DNA of 64,000 nt, taken from assembly GCA_002439875.1 (NCBI GenBank), contig DJQB01000038.1, forward strand, positions 24,528 through 88,527. Reading direction: 5' to 3'. This stretch comes from Bacteroidales bacterium UBA6397. GTDB taxonomy: Bacteria > Bacteroidota > Bacteroidia > Bacteroidales > UBA932. The notes beneath the pieces are model-generated. The model worked only from the letters and a program-made list of their open reading frames with translations. It did no database searches and was not told where the DNA came from. Shown here in pieces: positions 1-8,759 of this stretch. The translations under genes and the position numbers were made by a program. How positions within the stretch are numbered: the stretch's first letter is position 1; every line of letters begins with the position of its first letter.

Positions 1-454
1 GTCCGGTCACATACATGGAATCAACCCTCTTTCCTGTCGAAAAGAAAGTCGTGAATCCCGGGAACATATTGCCTTCATTGTTGTCGGCGACCGCTCCCGT
101 CAAATCAAGGGTGTAGGTTGTGTTCGGAAGAAGATCCTCCTCAAAATACACGACCACACTCTTTCCTCTTATCTTATATTTAGGACTCTTCTTCTGCGGG
201 GGGGAAAGGAATATTCCCTTGGGATCCTTGACTGTTACGTATTCATCAAAAGTGAATGCGATCTTTGTCCCGTGAAGCGGCACGCAAACCGCCCCAGGTT
301 GTGGGACAACCCTTCTGATCACCGGAGGCAGCGTGTCCTTCAGCCCTCCGGTAGGAGCCTGCGTCGTGTTGGCGCACGAAGGCTGCAGCAGGGTGGCGGA
401 CAGCAGCAAAGCTGCGGGAATCAGCGGAAAGAATATTGGAAGATTTATTTTCAT
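1..454 (-). CDS. Ig-like domain lipoprotein (partial, C-terminus outside window)
   Basis: Reading the minus strand from an ATG at 454 gives about 151 codons with no stop before the window edge, so the gene is cut. The N-terminus is a lipoprotein signal peptide: MKINLPIFF, a hydrophobic stretch, then the lipobox-like LLQPSC with Cys about residue 25. The mature part starts TQAPTGGLKDTLPPVI and continues with KIAFTFDEYVTVKDPKG and VVVYFEEDLLPNTTYTLDL, which is the pattern of the bacterial Ig-like (Big_5/SbsA type) domain common in Bacteroidota cell-envelope lipoproteins. It begins 30 bases after the relA/spoT stop and is probably the last gene of the ligA operon. The exact role is unknown. Confidence 0.75.
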   Translation of the reverse strand, partial: MKINLPIFFPLIPAALLLSATLLQPSCANTTQAPTGGLKDTLPPVIRRVVPQPGAVCVPLHGTKIAFTFDEYVTVKDPKGIFLSPPQKKSPKYKIRGKSVVVYFEEDLLPNTTYTLDLTGAVADNNEGNMFPGFTTFFSTGKRVDSMYVTG

Positions 455-483
455 CGAGGTGCAGGTATATTCAAAAATCAGGC

Positions 484-2703
484 TCAGATTTCAGTTCTTA
501 CAACGCTTTTTATGCCGTCAATGGAGGCGAGCTTGCGGATCATCCTCTCCAGAATGGCCTTATCGTGGACGTATAGGTCAATGTAGCCTGAAAAAACTCC
601 TCCGTCAGTGCTCAGGCAGACCTTGCGCATGTTAACCCCCATAAGCAGGGATATGTAGCGGGAAATCTCGTTCAGGAGTCCGACCCTGTCCACCCCTCTG
701 ATTGAAAGACGGGCAAGGAATGATTGGCTTTCATCATCGTCCCATTGAGGGACAACCAGCCAGTCCCCATGCTTTGAGGCTATGCTGTCAGCGACAGGAC
801 ATGATTTCTTATGCACTGTCACCGTGCCGTCAGGAGACTTGATTCCAATGACAGCATCACCAGGAATAGGTCTGCAGCAGGAAGCGATGACATATTCATT
901 CTTATCCTTTTTGGCTATCTCCTTCTTTTTCCCGAACCATGGGAAAGACCACGAGTGACTCTTATCGGCCTTGCTGGTCGCAAGGACTTCCTGCAAGTCT
1001 CCGAGCCTGATGATTCCGAGCCCGATTCTGAAAAACATCTCTTCAGAATTGCCGCCAGGGATGGCGTAATGATCCAGAAGAATCTCCATCGAGTCGTTGT
1101 TCATCCTATAGCCCAGCAACTCCAGTTGGTCGGAAAGCATCTTCTTTCCCACCTCGGATATTTCTTTCTTGCGGCTTTTGAAATAGTCGATGACAACATT
1201 ACGGGCATGCCGTGTCTGAAGAAACTGAAGCCATTCACGCTTAGGTTGCTCGACCTCTGCGGTTATTATCTCTACCTGGTCACCACTCCTGAGCACGTGC
1301 GACAGCGGTACAAGCTTCATGTTCACCTTGGCGGCGATGGCTTTGTTGCCAATCTCCGTATGGATGCTGTATGCAAAGTCCAAGGCGGTGGAACCCTTCT
1401 GGATGGATTTCTGGTCGCCTTTAGGAGTAAACACCGTAATCTCACTGCTGGTTAAATCGTTATGGATAATGTCCAACAGCTCCAAAGCATTTACATCCGG
1501 GTTGACCAAAATCTCCTTGACCTTGGCCAGCCACTTGTCCATCTCGCTGTCGTTCTCACTGATGTACCCTTCACGCTTGTATGTCCAATGGGCAGCGATA
1601 CCTTTTTCTGCGATGTCGTCCATCCTCTTTGAGCGGATCTGAACCTCAATCCAAATACCGGTGTCGCTCATCAGAGTGCAGTGCAGAGCCTCATAGCCGT
1701 TGCTCTTCGGATGCTTCACCCAATCTCGCACCCGGTCTGGCTTATAGCGGTATATTCCTGTGATTATTGAGAAAATATGGTAGCATTGGTCCCGCTCGCT
1801 TTCCTTTGTGTCAGCAGGAGGAGTAAAAACAATCCTAAGGGCATAAAGATCATAGATCTGATCGAAGGTGATGTTCTTCGTCTGCATCTTGTGCCAGACG
1901 GAGTATGGAGTCTTGACACGCTTGCGGATCTCGAAGTTGAATCCGGCCTTTTTCAAAGCCGTGTCAATAGGTGTTATGAAGTCATCTATCTGCTTATTCC
2001 TGTCGCTCAGATTGCTGTTGATCAATCCCGTGATCTCCTTGTAGGCGTCAGGTTCCTTGTATTTCAGCCAAATGTTCTCCATCTCAGACTTGATCTCATA
2101 AAGACCAAGACGATGGGCAAGCGGGATGAATATGAACATAGTCTCGCTCAAAATCTTATCCCTCTTGTATTCAGGCATGTACTCGATTGTCCTGCAGTTG
2201 TGCAGACGATCGGCGAGCTTAATCAGCACGACCCTCACGTCATCGTTTAGGGTCAACAGAATCCTCTTGAAATTCTCGGCCTGCAGACTCTTGGTGTCGG
2301 AATCGTTCAGTTTTTTGCTCCGGTCCTCATTGTCAAGAACATTCTTGATCTTGGTAAGCCCGTCCACAAGACTGGCGATCTTGTCACCGAAAAGGTTGCG
2401 GATGTCATCGACCGTGTAGTCCGTGTCCTCCACGACATCATGGAGCAGGGCCGCGGCGATTGACTTGTAGCCAAGTCCTATGTCGCTGACAACAATCTTA
2501 GCCACCTCAATGGGATGGATAATGTAGGGGTCTCCAGAGCGCCTGCGTACGTTCTTGTGGGCTTCGTTCGCAAAATCAAAGGCTTTCTGAACGACATCCA
2601 ACTCCTGTTGGTTCGCGCATCGTTTTTCCGCGGCAGCTTTCAGCTGGGCGTAACTCTGCCGGATAAGTTCGTAGTCCTGTTCTGTAAATTGTGAGAAACT
2701 CAT
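484..2703 (-). CDS. Bifunctional (p)ppGpp synthetase/hydrolase, RelA/SpoT family
   Basis: This 739-residue protein makes and degrades the alarmone (p)ppGpp, which controls growth arrest under starvation. The order of domains is the classic long RSH one. The HD hydrolase domain has the HD pair at 88-89, the ED pair at 92-93 and KLADRLHN at about 162-169. The synthetase domain has NGYEALHCTL near 335-344 and EVQIRS near 353-358. A TGS domain (ITVFTPKGDQKSIQKGSTALDFAYSIH split over about 420-450) and a C-terminal ACT domain follow. Both catalytic centres look intact, so it is probably bifunctional like SpoT/Rel. Its ATG overlaps the TGA of the upstream membrane-protein gene by four bases, showing translational coupling within the ligA operon. 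Bacteroidota often carry two RSH paralogues, so I do not assign relA versus spoT. Confidence 0.95.
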   Translation of the reverse strand: MSFSQFTEQDYELIRQSYAQLKAAAEKRCANQQELDVVQKAFDFANEAHKNVRRRSGDPYIIHPIEVAKIVVSDIGLGYKSIAAALLHDVVEDTDYTVDDIRNLFGDKIASLVDGLTKIKNVLDNEDRSKKLNDSDTKSLQAENFKRILLTLNDDVRVVLIKLADRLHNCRTIEYMPEYKRDKILSETMFIFIPLAHRLGLYEIKSEMENIWLKYKEPDAYKEITGLINSNLSDRNKQIDDFITPIDTALKKAGFNFEIRKRVKTPYSVWHKMQTKNITFDQIYDLYALRIVFTPPADTKESERDQCYHIFSIITGIYRYKPDRVRDWVKHPKSNGYEALHCTLMSDTGIWIEVQIRSKRMDDIAEKGIAAHWTYKREGYISENDSEMDKWLAKVKEILVNPDVNALELLDIIHNDLTSSEITVFTPKGDQKSIQKGSTALDFAYSIHTEIGNKAIAAKVNMKLVPLSHVLRSGDQVEIITAEVEQPKREWLQFLQTRHARNVVIDYFKSRKKEISEVGKKMLSDQLELLGYRMNNDSMEILLDHYAIPGGNSEEMFFRIGLGIIRLGDLQEVLATSKADKSHSWSFPWFGKKKEIAKKDKNEYVIASCCRPIPGDAVIGIKSPDGTVTVHKKSCPVADSIASKHGDWLVVPQWDDDESQSFLARLSIRGVDRVGLLNEISRYISLLMGVNMRKVCLSTDGGVFSGYIDLYVHDKAILERMIRKLASIDGIKSVVRTEI

Positions 2704-3677
2704 ACTTCCACCAGTTCTTTTTCAGGTTTCGTTTCCGTTTCGGAATGGCACAGGCCTTCATCCTCCAATGTCTGGAATGAACATGAAAACTGCGCTCCGT
2801 ACATTATTATAAGCCATCCAAACCTCATCCAAACCATGAACAGGGGTATGGCTGCGATTGTTCCGTAGACCGCATTGAGACGCATCACAAACACCTGGGT
2901 CTCAAGGTAAAGGTACTGCAGTGCCGTGAACGCCACTCCAGCTATGACAGCGGCCTTGAAGGCATTGGAATATCTCACATCCACCGCAGGAATATACTTG
3001 TACATGGCTGAGAATATCAAAGTGGCCACTACACCTGTTAAGCCCCAGCCAAGAAAGGACTTGATCGAGGCGGTGGCACCGATCCAGTTTGGAATCAGAT
3101 CCAGAACGTGCGAGTACACAATCGTTCCGGAATATAGTATCAGAACCACGAACGGTGTCAGGAAGAGCAGGACAAGATCAAAGCCGAAACTTTTGAAGAA
3201 CGACCTTTTCCGCACTTTCCACACATTGTTGAACACTGTCTCCACCCGCATCATCATCCAGATGACGAGCCAGACAAAAGCCATGGCACTGACAAGGCCA
3301 AACACCCCGTTGGTGGCGGATGACAGGATTTTGTCAGCCGAATTGAGGATGGTTTTGATGATACCTTGATCGACATTTGCCGAATAGAGCAAGGCCTTCA
3401 GTTTTCCGGCTAGGCCGAAACCGTTGGTAACGGCGAAAGCCACGGCGATGAAAGGCACGAAAGCCATAGTGCAGAAATAGCTGAGGGCGACAGTCTGGAA
3501 CCCGATCGTACGGTCAGCGAAATCCTTGAATGTCTTGGAAACCACGCGGCTGATGTTGACAAAGAGCGCCTTGGCCTTGGACATCCCAGCCACTTCCATT
3601 GCCCAGATGTCCTCTCTGAAGAACTTTACAATCCTTCTGAACCAATGCATGCAATTATTAGCCGAGATCCTAAGCAT
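2700..3677 (-). CDS. YihY/BrkB family inner-membrane protein
   Basis: About 325 residues with five or six hydrophobic segments (for example VALSYFCTMAFVPFIAVAFA, LVLLFLTPFVVLILYSG, AIPLFMVWMRFGWLIIMYGA). This matches the YihY/BrkB (formerly ribonuclease BN) membrane family. The biochemical role is not settled for the family. Conserved features visible are the TVALSYF region near the first membrane segment and the AVYGTIAAIPLFMVWM motif near the end. The reading frame is open from a TTG at 3686 that overlaps the ligA stop. ATGs lie at 3677 and 3650, and I chose 3677 because ATG is normal here. The 3650 start (MHWFRRIVKFF) is also plausible. It sits between ligA and relA/spoT with almost no spacing, so it is co-transcribed. 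Confidence 0.85.
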   Translation of the reverse strand: MLRISANNCMHWFRRIVKFFREDIWAMEVAGMSKAKALFVNISRVVSKTFKDFADRTIGFQTVALSYFCTMAFVPFIAVAFAVTNGFGLAGKLKALLYSANVDQGIIKTILNSADKILSSATNGVFGLVSAMAFVWLVIWMMMRVETVFNNVWKVRKRSFFKSFGFDLVLLFLTPFVVLILYSGTIVYSHVLDLIPNWIGATASIKSFLGWGLTGVVATLIFSAMYKYIPAVDVRYSNAFKAAVIAGVAFTALQYLYLETQVFVMRLNAVYGTIAAIPLFMVWMRFGWLIIMYGAQFSCSFQTLEDEGLCHSETETKPEKELVEV

Positions 3678-3682
3678 AGCCG

Positions 3683-5785
3683 TCAAAACAAACCTAAGAA
3701 TAAATCCGGATCCGCATTAGAAGACCGCACACCGGCGGCCGTCCTTGCCACGGACGGGAGCATATTCATAAATTCCTCCTCACTTATGATTTTTACCCCA
3801 AGCCCTTCGGCCTTCTTCATTTTTTCAGGTCCTGGCTTGCTCCCTGCCAAAAGAAATGATGTCTTGCCACTGACTGATGAACTGTTCTTGCCTCCGTTAG
3901 CCTCGATCATCCGCTTCATCTCGTCCCTGGAGACGCTGAAATTGCCGGAGATCACGATCGTCTTTCCCGCCAAAGCGTCTGATTCCGCAGCCTTGGACTC
4001 AATTGAAAACCGGATTCCGGCCGCCTTGAGCCTTTCAATGTCTGCCAGATGTCCGGGATTACGGAAATATTCGAATACACTATCAGCTATCACCTCTCCG
4101 ACATCCTGAACCTCAAGTAATTGATCCTTAGTGGCCGTGGCTATGGCATCAATGTTGCCGAAATGGCACGCGATCTCCTTTGCCGTTGTCTCTCCTACAT
4201 AGCGGATTCCAAGGGCGAACAGCACGTGGTCGAATGTCACCTTTTTTGATGCCTCGAGACTGTCCAGAAATCTCTGCGCCGAGCGCTCCTTCCATCCGTC
4301 AAGCATAAGCAACTGGCCTTTGGTCAACGAATAAAAGTCTGCCGGAGTCCTGACAAGCCCGAGGTTGTACATCTGCTCGATCGTCGCGTCCCCGGCAAGC
4401 ACATTCATCGCCTTGCGGCTTAGAAAATGAACCAGCTTGCCTTTTATCTGGGTAGGGCAACCGTCGGTGTTGGGACAGAACCACTTGGCCTCGTCTTCTT
4501 CCTTGACCAACGCTGTCCCGCAGTCCGGACAGACATCCGGAAACACCGGCCTGGCAGCGTCCGACGGCCTTTGGGAAAGGTCCACATCGATGATTTTAGG
4601 AATGATCTCGCCGCCCTTTACGACAGTCACCGTGTCACCTACCCGGATGTCCATCTGCGAGATAAAGTCTTGATTGTTAAGCGTGGCCCTTTTGACAACC
4701 GTTCCGGCCAACTGGACAGGCATCAGATTGGCGACAGGGGTGACGGCTCCTGTGCGGCCGACCTGATAAGTGATGGAAAGCAGTTTAGTGTGCGCCTCCT
4801 CTGCCTGAAATTTGAAAGCGACCGCCCAACGCGGAGACTTGGCTGTATATCCAAGCGCGCTCTGATAAGCCAACTCATTGATTTTAATCACAATTCCATC
4901 AGTGGCATACGGCAGGAACTTCCTTTCAGTGTCCCAGTAATGGATGTATTCCTCAATCTCGCTGATTCCACGTACGACTCTTCTCTTGTCGGAGACCGGC
5001 AGCCCCCATGAGGCGGCGGCGTTCAGCGCTTCGTCATGCGTCGCAAACGAAACGCTTTGACTCGGGATATGGTAGAGTGTGCACATAAGCCCTCTCTTGG
5101 CGACCTCCAATGGATCAAGTAGTTTAAGCGAGCCAGAAGCCGCGTTCCTAGGGTTGGCGAAAGGAGGATCCTCATTGTCTTCACGCTCTTTGTTCAACCT
5201 GTCAAAAGACTCGTACGGCATCAAGACCTCACCACGTATCTCGAATTCCTCCGGCCATCCGGTCCCTTTCAATTTTTGGGGAATATCACTGATCTTCAGA
5301 GCGTTCGCCGTCACATCATCCCCGACGACACCGTCACCTCTTGTCAAAGCCCTGAACAGTTTGCCGTTCTTGTAAGTCAAGCATATAGCCGTTCCGTCAA
5401 ACTTCAGTTCGCATGAATATGTGAACCTCACATCTCCCAGGTCCTTTTCGGCACGGCGCACGAAGTCCTCTATCTCTCCGATGTTGTAGGTGTTGGCCAA
5501 GGAGAGCATCGGGTACTTGTGCGGGTAATGTGCGAATTCCTTACGGACAGCTGGTTCGGCGTTAACTCCCATGCTCTTGTCAAGGTCACTGCCGACCTTC
5601 TGGGTAGGGGAGTCAGCAGTCAAGAGGTCTGGATATTCCTTCTCCAGATTCTCTAGCTCACGCATCAGACTGTCATACTCGAAATCGCTCATCGTCGGAG
5701 CGTTGTCCACATAGTACCGTCTGCTGTTCTCCCGGAGGGTCTTCCGTAGTTCCTTGACACGTATTATGGCCTGCTCGTGATTCAT
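3683..5785 (-). CDS. ligA: NAD-dependent DNA ligase LigA
   Basis: A 700-residue ligase that seals nicks in replication and repair using NAD. The N-terminal Ia region is followed by the adenylation domain with the active-site lysine in CELKFDGTA (about K128) and DGIVIKIN. The OB fold, a four-cysteine zinc finger (CPDCG, then WFCPNTDGCPTQ), helix-hairpin-helix repeats and a C-terminal BRCT domain (LAGKTIVISGNFSVSRDEMKRM onward) complete the normal LigA architecture. The open frame can be extended to a TTG at 5815, but that codon lies inside the promoter -7 box at 5813-5820. The ATG at 5785 (MNHEQAII) is therefore the real start. First gene of a minus-strand operon with the BrkB protein and relA/spoT. 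Confidence 0.97.
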   Translation of the reverse strand: MNHEQAIIRVKELRKTLRENSRRYYVDNAPTMSDFEYDSLMRELENLEKEYPDLLTADSPTQKVGSDLDKSMGVNAEPAVRKEFAHYPHKYPMLSLANTYNIGEIEDFVRRAEKDLGDVRFTYSCELKFDGTAICLTYKNGKLFRALTRGDGVVGDDVTANALKISDIPQKLKGTGWPEEFEIRGEVLMPYESFDRLNKEREDNEDPPFANPRNAASGSLKLLDPLEVAKRGLMCTLYHIPSQSVSFATHDEALNAAASWGLPVSDKRRVVRGISEIEEYIHYWDTERKFLPYATDGIVIKINELAYQSALGYTAKSPRWAVAFKFQAEEAHTKLLSITYQVGRTGAVTPVANLMPVQLAGTVVKRATLNNQDFISQMDIRVGDTVTVVKGGEIIPKIIDVDLSQRPSDAARPVFPDVCPDCGTALVKEEDEAKWFCPNTDGCPTQIKGKLVHFLSRKAMNVLAGDATIEQMYNLGLVRTPADFYSLTKGQLLMLDGWKERSAQRFLDSLEASKKVTFDHVLFALGIRYVGETTAKEIACHFGNIDAIATATKDQLLEVQDVGEVIADSVFEYFRNPGHLADIERLKAAGIRFSIESKAAESDALAGKTIVISGNFSVSRDEMKRMIEANGGKNSSSVSGKTSFLLAGSKPGPEKMKKAEGLGVKIISEEEFMNMLPSVARTAAGVRSSNADPDLFLGLF

Positions 5786-5812
5786 ATCAGCATAAAAAAC
5801 TTCTAAAGAATA

Positions 5813-5847
5813 CAAATTTAACGAAAAATGTCGGGTTTCCGCTCAAA
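5813..5847 (-). promoter_or_regulatory. Bacteroides-type promoter of the ligA operon
   Basis: On the minus strand the -7 box TAAATTTG is at 5820-5813 and a TTTG (-33 like) at 5847-5844, 23 bases apart, slightly longer than the usual 19-21. It predicts a transcription start near 5806 and fixes the ligA start at 5785. Confidence 0.6.
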
Positions 5848-5888
5848 ACAACCAAGAAGTTGGCCGAATTTTCACCTTGAACTACTTT

Positions 5889-5919
5889 TTGAAAAATTAA
5901 AACTGTTTCTTAAATTTGC
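5889..5919 (+). promoter_or_regulatory. Bacteroides-type promoter of the phosphofructokinase gene
   Basis: TTTG at 5889-5892, a 19-base spacer, then TAAATTTG at 5912-5919 match the Bacteroidota housekeeping consensus exactly. The predicted transcript starts near 5926, about 35 bases before the ATG at 5961, so an upstream in-frame start at 5916 is inside the promoter and can be excluded. Confidence 0.8.
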
Positions 5920-5960
5920 GCCTGGTTTTACGAACATACAAATTTCTAAATCATTCGTAT

Positions 5961-7190
5961 ATGAAAGATTCAATCATCATTCTGTGCGGCGGCGGCCCTG
6001 CACCGGGAATGAACACCGTCGTGTTCTCAGTCGCCAAGACTTTCCTTTCAAACGGCTACAGGGTCATAGGACTTCACGAAGGCTACACCGGACTCTTCCG
6101 CAAGGAGGCCCGCACCGAAGACATCGATTTCTTCAAGGCTGACGCTTACTTCAACAGAGGTGGCTCTTACCTTCAGATGAGCCGATTCAAGCCGACCAAC
6201 GAGGATTTCGAGCAGAATTTCAACCTTGCCCTCTTCCAGGACAACAACGTGAAGCTTCTCGTGACCGTTGGCGGTGACGACACAGCCTCCACGGCCAACC
6301 GAATCGCAAAGTTCCTTGAGGCCAAGAACTATCCGATCCACAACATCCACGTTCCTAAAACGATCGATGACGACCTTCCTTTGCCTCACAACGCCCCTAC
6401 CTTCGGATTTAATTCCGCGAAAGACGAAGGAGCGCACATCGCACGCACCGTCTATGAAGATGCACGCACATCAGGCAACTGGCTTCTCATCTCCGCTATG
6501 GGACGAAGCGCCGGCCACCTTGCCCTCGGAATCGGCGAGGCTACCCACTGCCCGATGACCATCATCCCTGAGATGTTCAACAAAACCACGATCACAGTTG
6601 ACAAGATCATCAAGCTCACCCTTTCCGCAATCATCAAGAGAAAGCTTCTCGGCATCCCTTACGGAACGGTCGTGGTTGCTGAAGGTGTCTTCCACGACCT
6701 TGAGCCAGAGGACATCAAGGCCACCGGTGTACACATGACCTACGATGAGCACGGACACCCTGAGCTCGGCAAGATCTCCAAGGCTGTCCTCTTCAACGAC
6801 ATCCTTGAGAAGGAGTTCAAGAAGATCGGCATGAAGGTGAAGACCCGTCCTGTTGAGATTGGTTATGATGTACGCTGCCAGGATCCTGTAGCTTACGACC
6901 TCTCTTACTGCACAGAGCTTGCCCTCGGAGTTTACGAGCTCTTCTCAAAGGGAGAGACCGGATGTATGGTCTATGTGGACGAGAACGGCAACGCTCAGCC
7001 TCTTTACCTGAAGGATCTCCAGAACGCAGAGGGTAAGATTCCTCCTCGCCGCGTGGACATCGAAGGCGGAATCGCCCGCAACTACTACGGACACATCTGC
7101 CACTACATCACTCCTGCCGACTACGAGTCCGCGAAGGCTTACGTCGCGAATCCAGAGGAGTACGACTTCAAGAAAATCCTTAATTGGTAA
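5961..7190 (+). CDS. 6-phosphofructokinase, probably PPi-dependent
   Basis: A 409-residue PfkA-family enzyme that phosphorylates fructose 6-phosphate to the 1,6-bisphosphate, the committing step of glycolysis. The phosphoryl-donor loop reads GGDDT (104-108), where ATP enzymes have GGDGS. The second Asp blocks ATP and is typical of the diphosphate-using enzymes, so PPi is the likely donor. The proton-acceptor motif is PKTIDDD (132-138), with Asp in place of the usual Asn of TIDND. Other family motifs are GGGPAPGMN at the N-terminus and MGRSAGHLALGIG. The start is set by the promoter just upstream. Codon choice is strongly biased (CTT/CTC, AAG, GAG), suggesting high expression. It stands alone, facing a minus-strand GH13 gene. 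Confidence 0.9.
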   Translation: MKDSIIILCGGGPAPGMNTVVFSVAKTFLSNGYRVIGLHEGYTGLFRKEARTEDIDFFKADAYFNRGGSYLQMSRFKPTNEDFEQNFNLALFQDNNVKLLVTVGGDDTASTANRIAKFLEAKNYPIHNIHVPKTIDDDLPLPHNAPTFGFNSAKDEGAHIARTVYEDARTSGNWLLISAMGRSAGHLALGIGEATHCPMTIIPEMFNKTTITVDKIIKLTLSAIIKRKLLGIPYGTVVVAEGVFHDLEPEDIKATGVHMTYDEHGHPELGKISKAVLFNDILEKEFKKIGMKVKTRPVEIGYDVRCQDPVAYDLSYCTELALGVYELFSKGETGCMVYVDENGNAQPLYLKDLQNAEGKIPPRRVDIEGGIARNYYGHICHYITPADYESAKAYVANPEEYDFKKILNW

Positions 7191-7203
7191 TGGTTGAATA
7201 TGT

Positions 7204-7225
7204 AAGGCTCAGTTAATTGAGCCTT
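7204..7225. terminator. Bidirectional hairpin between pfk and the GH13 gene
   Basis: AAGGCTCA (7204-7211), a 6-base loop and TGAGCCTT (7218-7225) form a perfect 8-bp stem. It lies 14 bases after the phosphofructokinase stop and contains the stop codon of the convergent GH13 gene (7213-7215). There is no long T run, so efficiency is uncertain. Confidence 0.55.
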
Positions 7226-8757
7226 AACATCAAACAATCATCCAATGATACTTCAACCTCGATTCGGGTTTCCGGGTCGAGGTTTTTTATGCCGAGAAAT
7301 CCGATGGCTTCTTTGGGGATCCGGATGGATAGTTTTTCGTGCGGGACGCACTTCGACTCTCCACCAGCGAAATCACAGACGAACAGCCAAGTCTCGGAGT
7401 CATCACCGCGAAGGAACGCGAAATGCCTGTCAGGGTCGAAGCCCGGCGAGTTATAGTTGCAATAGCAAAGGTCGAAGGTCATTCCGGAAGCCACCGCCGG
7501 GACAGACACAGCAATATTCAAAAACCTCCTCCACTTTTCAAGAAGCACTGTCTCATCAGAAGTAAGTCCCTCATTTTTATGAATATATTCAATCAGTCTT
7601 CCGATTGACGGAATCCTCCACCAATCGAATATGGTTGTCCTGCCGTCACGGCCACTGAACCCCTCCGCATCCATTCCGCGCTCACCGATCTCCTCCCCAA
7701 AATAAACCATGTACGGGGCAGTGTTCAAGAATATACCCGCACCCAGCGCCGCGAAAGTCCTTCGGGCGTCTCGACCGAAGAAATCCGAGGCGAAACGCTG
7801 CTCGTCATGATTCTCCAGAAAGTTCAACATCCTCGGCTGCAAATCACCCAGAGACTGCCAGTTCCAAGTCATGCTTTTGGCCGTGCCGTGGCCTTCCACT
7901 ACAGACCTGACGGAATCATAAAATCCAGATTTGTCATACAGGAAATCAAAGCCAACTTCGCGTGTGTATTTGACATACAGTTCTTTTTGATAAACTTCAG
8001 CTATAAATATCATTCCGGGAAATTCACTTTTCACCTTTTGAATAAGCCACTTAAAAAACTGCCATGGCACCATCTCGACCATGTCACAGCGGAATCCGTC
8101 CACGCCTTTTCCGCACCAGAAGCGGACAATCTCGTACATCTTGTCCCACGTTGATGTGTGGAAATCGCAGTAATTCAGCCGGATTGTCTCATACCAATCG
8201 TTGACGGACGGGGAAGGGGAGAAACAGTTCCCCGAAGCCTTCGCCGGATTCTCGTAGTAGGTCTGAACGTCAAATGGAAGCCTAAGGGCTTGACCAGGAT
8301 AGTAATAGAAATCATTCTCAGGTCTCCAATGGACAGTCGGATCGTCACCTGCACCTAACGGCTTTATCTCGGGATATGCAAGACCTACCTTGCCGTAATC
8401 CCGGGACACGTGGTTTGGAACGAAATCGATGATGACCTTAAGCCCGGCATCGTGGCTCCGCTTCAACAAAGCCTCAAACTCTTGCATTCTTTCACACGTA
8501 TTGTCAGCGAGATATGGATTGACATCGTAATAATCTGTGATTGCATACGGAGATCCAGCGGCTCCTTTGACAATCTGACTGTCAGAGGCAGGACAGCCTT
8601 CGGCCGAGGTCGTTGTGGCGTGCCGGATCACCCCTGTGTACCAAACGTGGCTGACTCCCAGTGATTTGAAATACGACATTGTCTCGGAATCAAACTCCGA
8701 AAACTTTCCTTTTCCCCATAACCTCGGGAGAACCTGATAGATGATCATTTTGCCCAT
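7213..8757 (-). CDS. GH13 alpha-amylase family enzyme
   Basis: A 514-residue alpha-glucan-active enzyme of glycoside hydrolase family 13. All four signature regions are present: DFVPNH (111-116), GVDGFRCDMVE with nucleophile D225, FIAEVY with acid/base E254, and FLENHDEQR with D318. The barrel is followed by a short C-terminal beta domain. No signal peptide is visible (it starts MGKMIIYQVLPRLWG), so it is cytoplasmic, unlike the enzymes of the dextran locus. It would hydrolyse or transfer maltodextrins or stored glycogen. Its ATG is three bases from the stop of the upstream PEP/pyruvate-binding protein gene, so the two are one transcript. Exact GH13 subfamily and product cannot be read from motifs alone. 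Confidence 0.9.
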   Translation of the reverse strand: MGKMIIYQVLPRLWGKGKFSEFDSETMSYFKSLGVSHVWYTGVIRHATTTSAEGCPASDSQIVKGAAGSPYAITDYYDVNPYLADNTCERMQEFEALLKRSHDAGLKVIIDFVPNHVSRDYGKVGLAYPEIKPLGAGDDPTVHWRPENDFYYYPGQALRLPFDVQTYYENPAKASGNCFSPSPSVNDWYETIRLNYCDFHTSTWDKMYEIVRFWCGKGVDGFRCDMVEMVPWQFFKWLIQKVKSEFPGMIFIAEVYQKELYVKYTREVGFDFLYDKSGFYDSVRSVVEGHGTAKSMTWNWQSLGDLQPRMLNFLENHDEQRFASDFFGRDARRTFAALGAGIFLNTAPYMVYFGEEIGERGMDAEGFSGRDGRTTIFDWWRIPSIGRLIEYIHKNEGLTSDETVLLEKWRRFLNIAVSVPAVASGMTFDLCYCNYNSPGFDPDRHFAFLRGDDSETWLFVCDFAGGESKCVPHEKLSIRIPKEAIGFLGIKNLDPETRIEVEVSLDDCLMLRLN

Positions 8758-8759
8758 AA

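Noticed and set aside
811..1455. 214-residue ORF opposite relA/spoT
   Set aside because: Antisense shadow of a well-supported gene; no promoter or family match.
5786..5815. Ten-residue N-terminal extension of LigA from a TTG
   Set aside because: The codon lies within the -7 box of the promoter, so it cannot be in the mRNA.
7213..8757. Member of the dextran locus
   Set aside because: It is 34 kb away, has no signal peptide and is coupled to a different gene.
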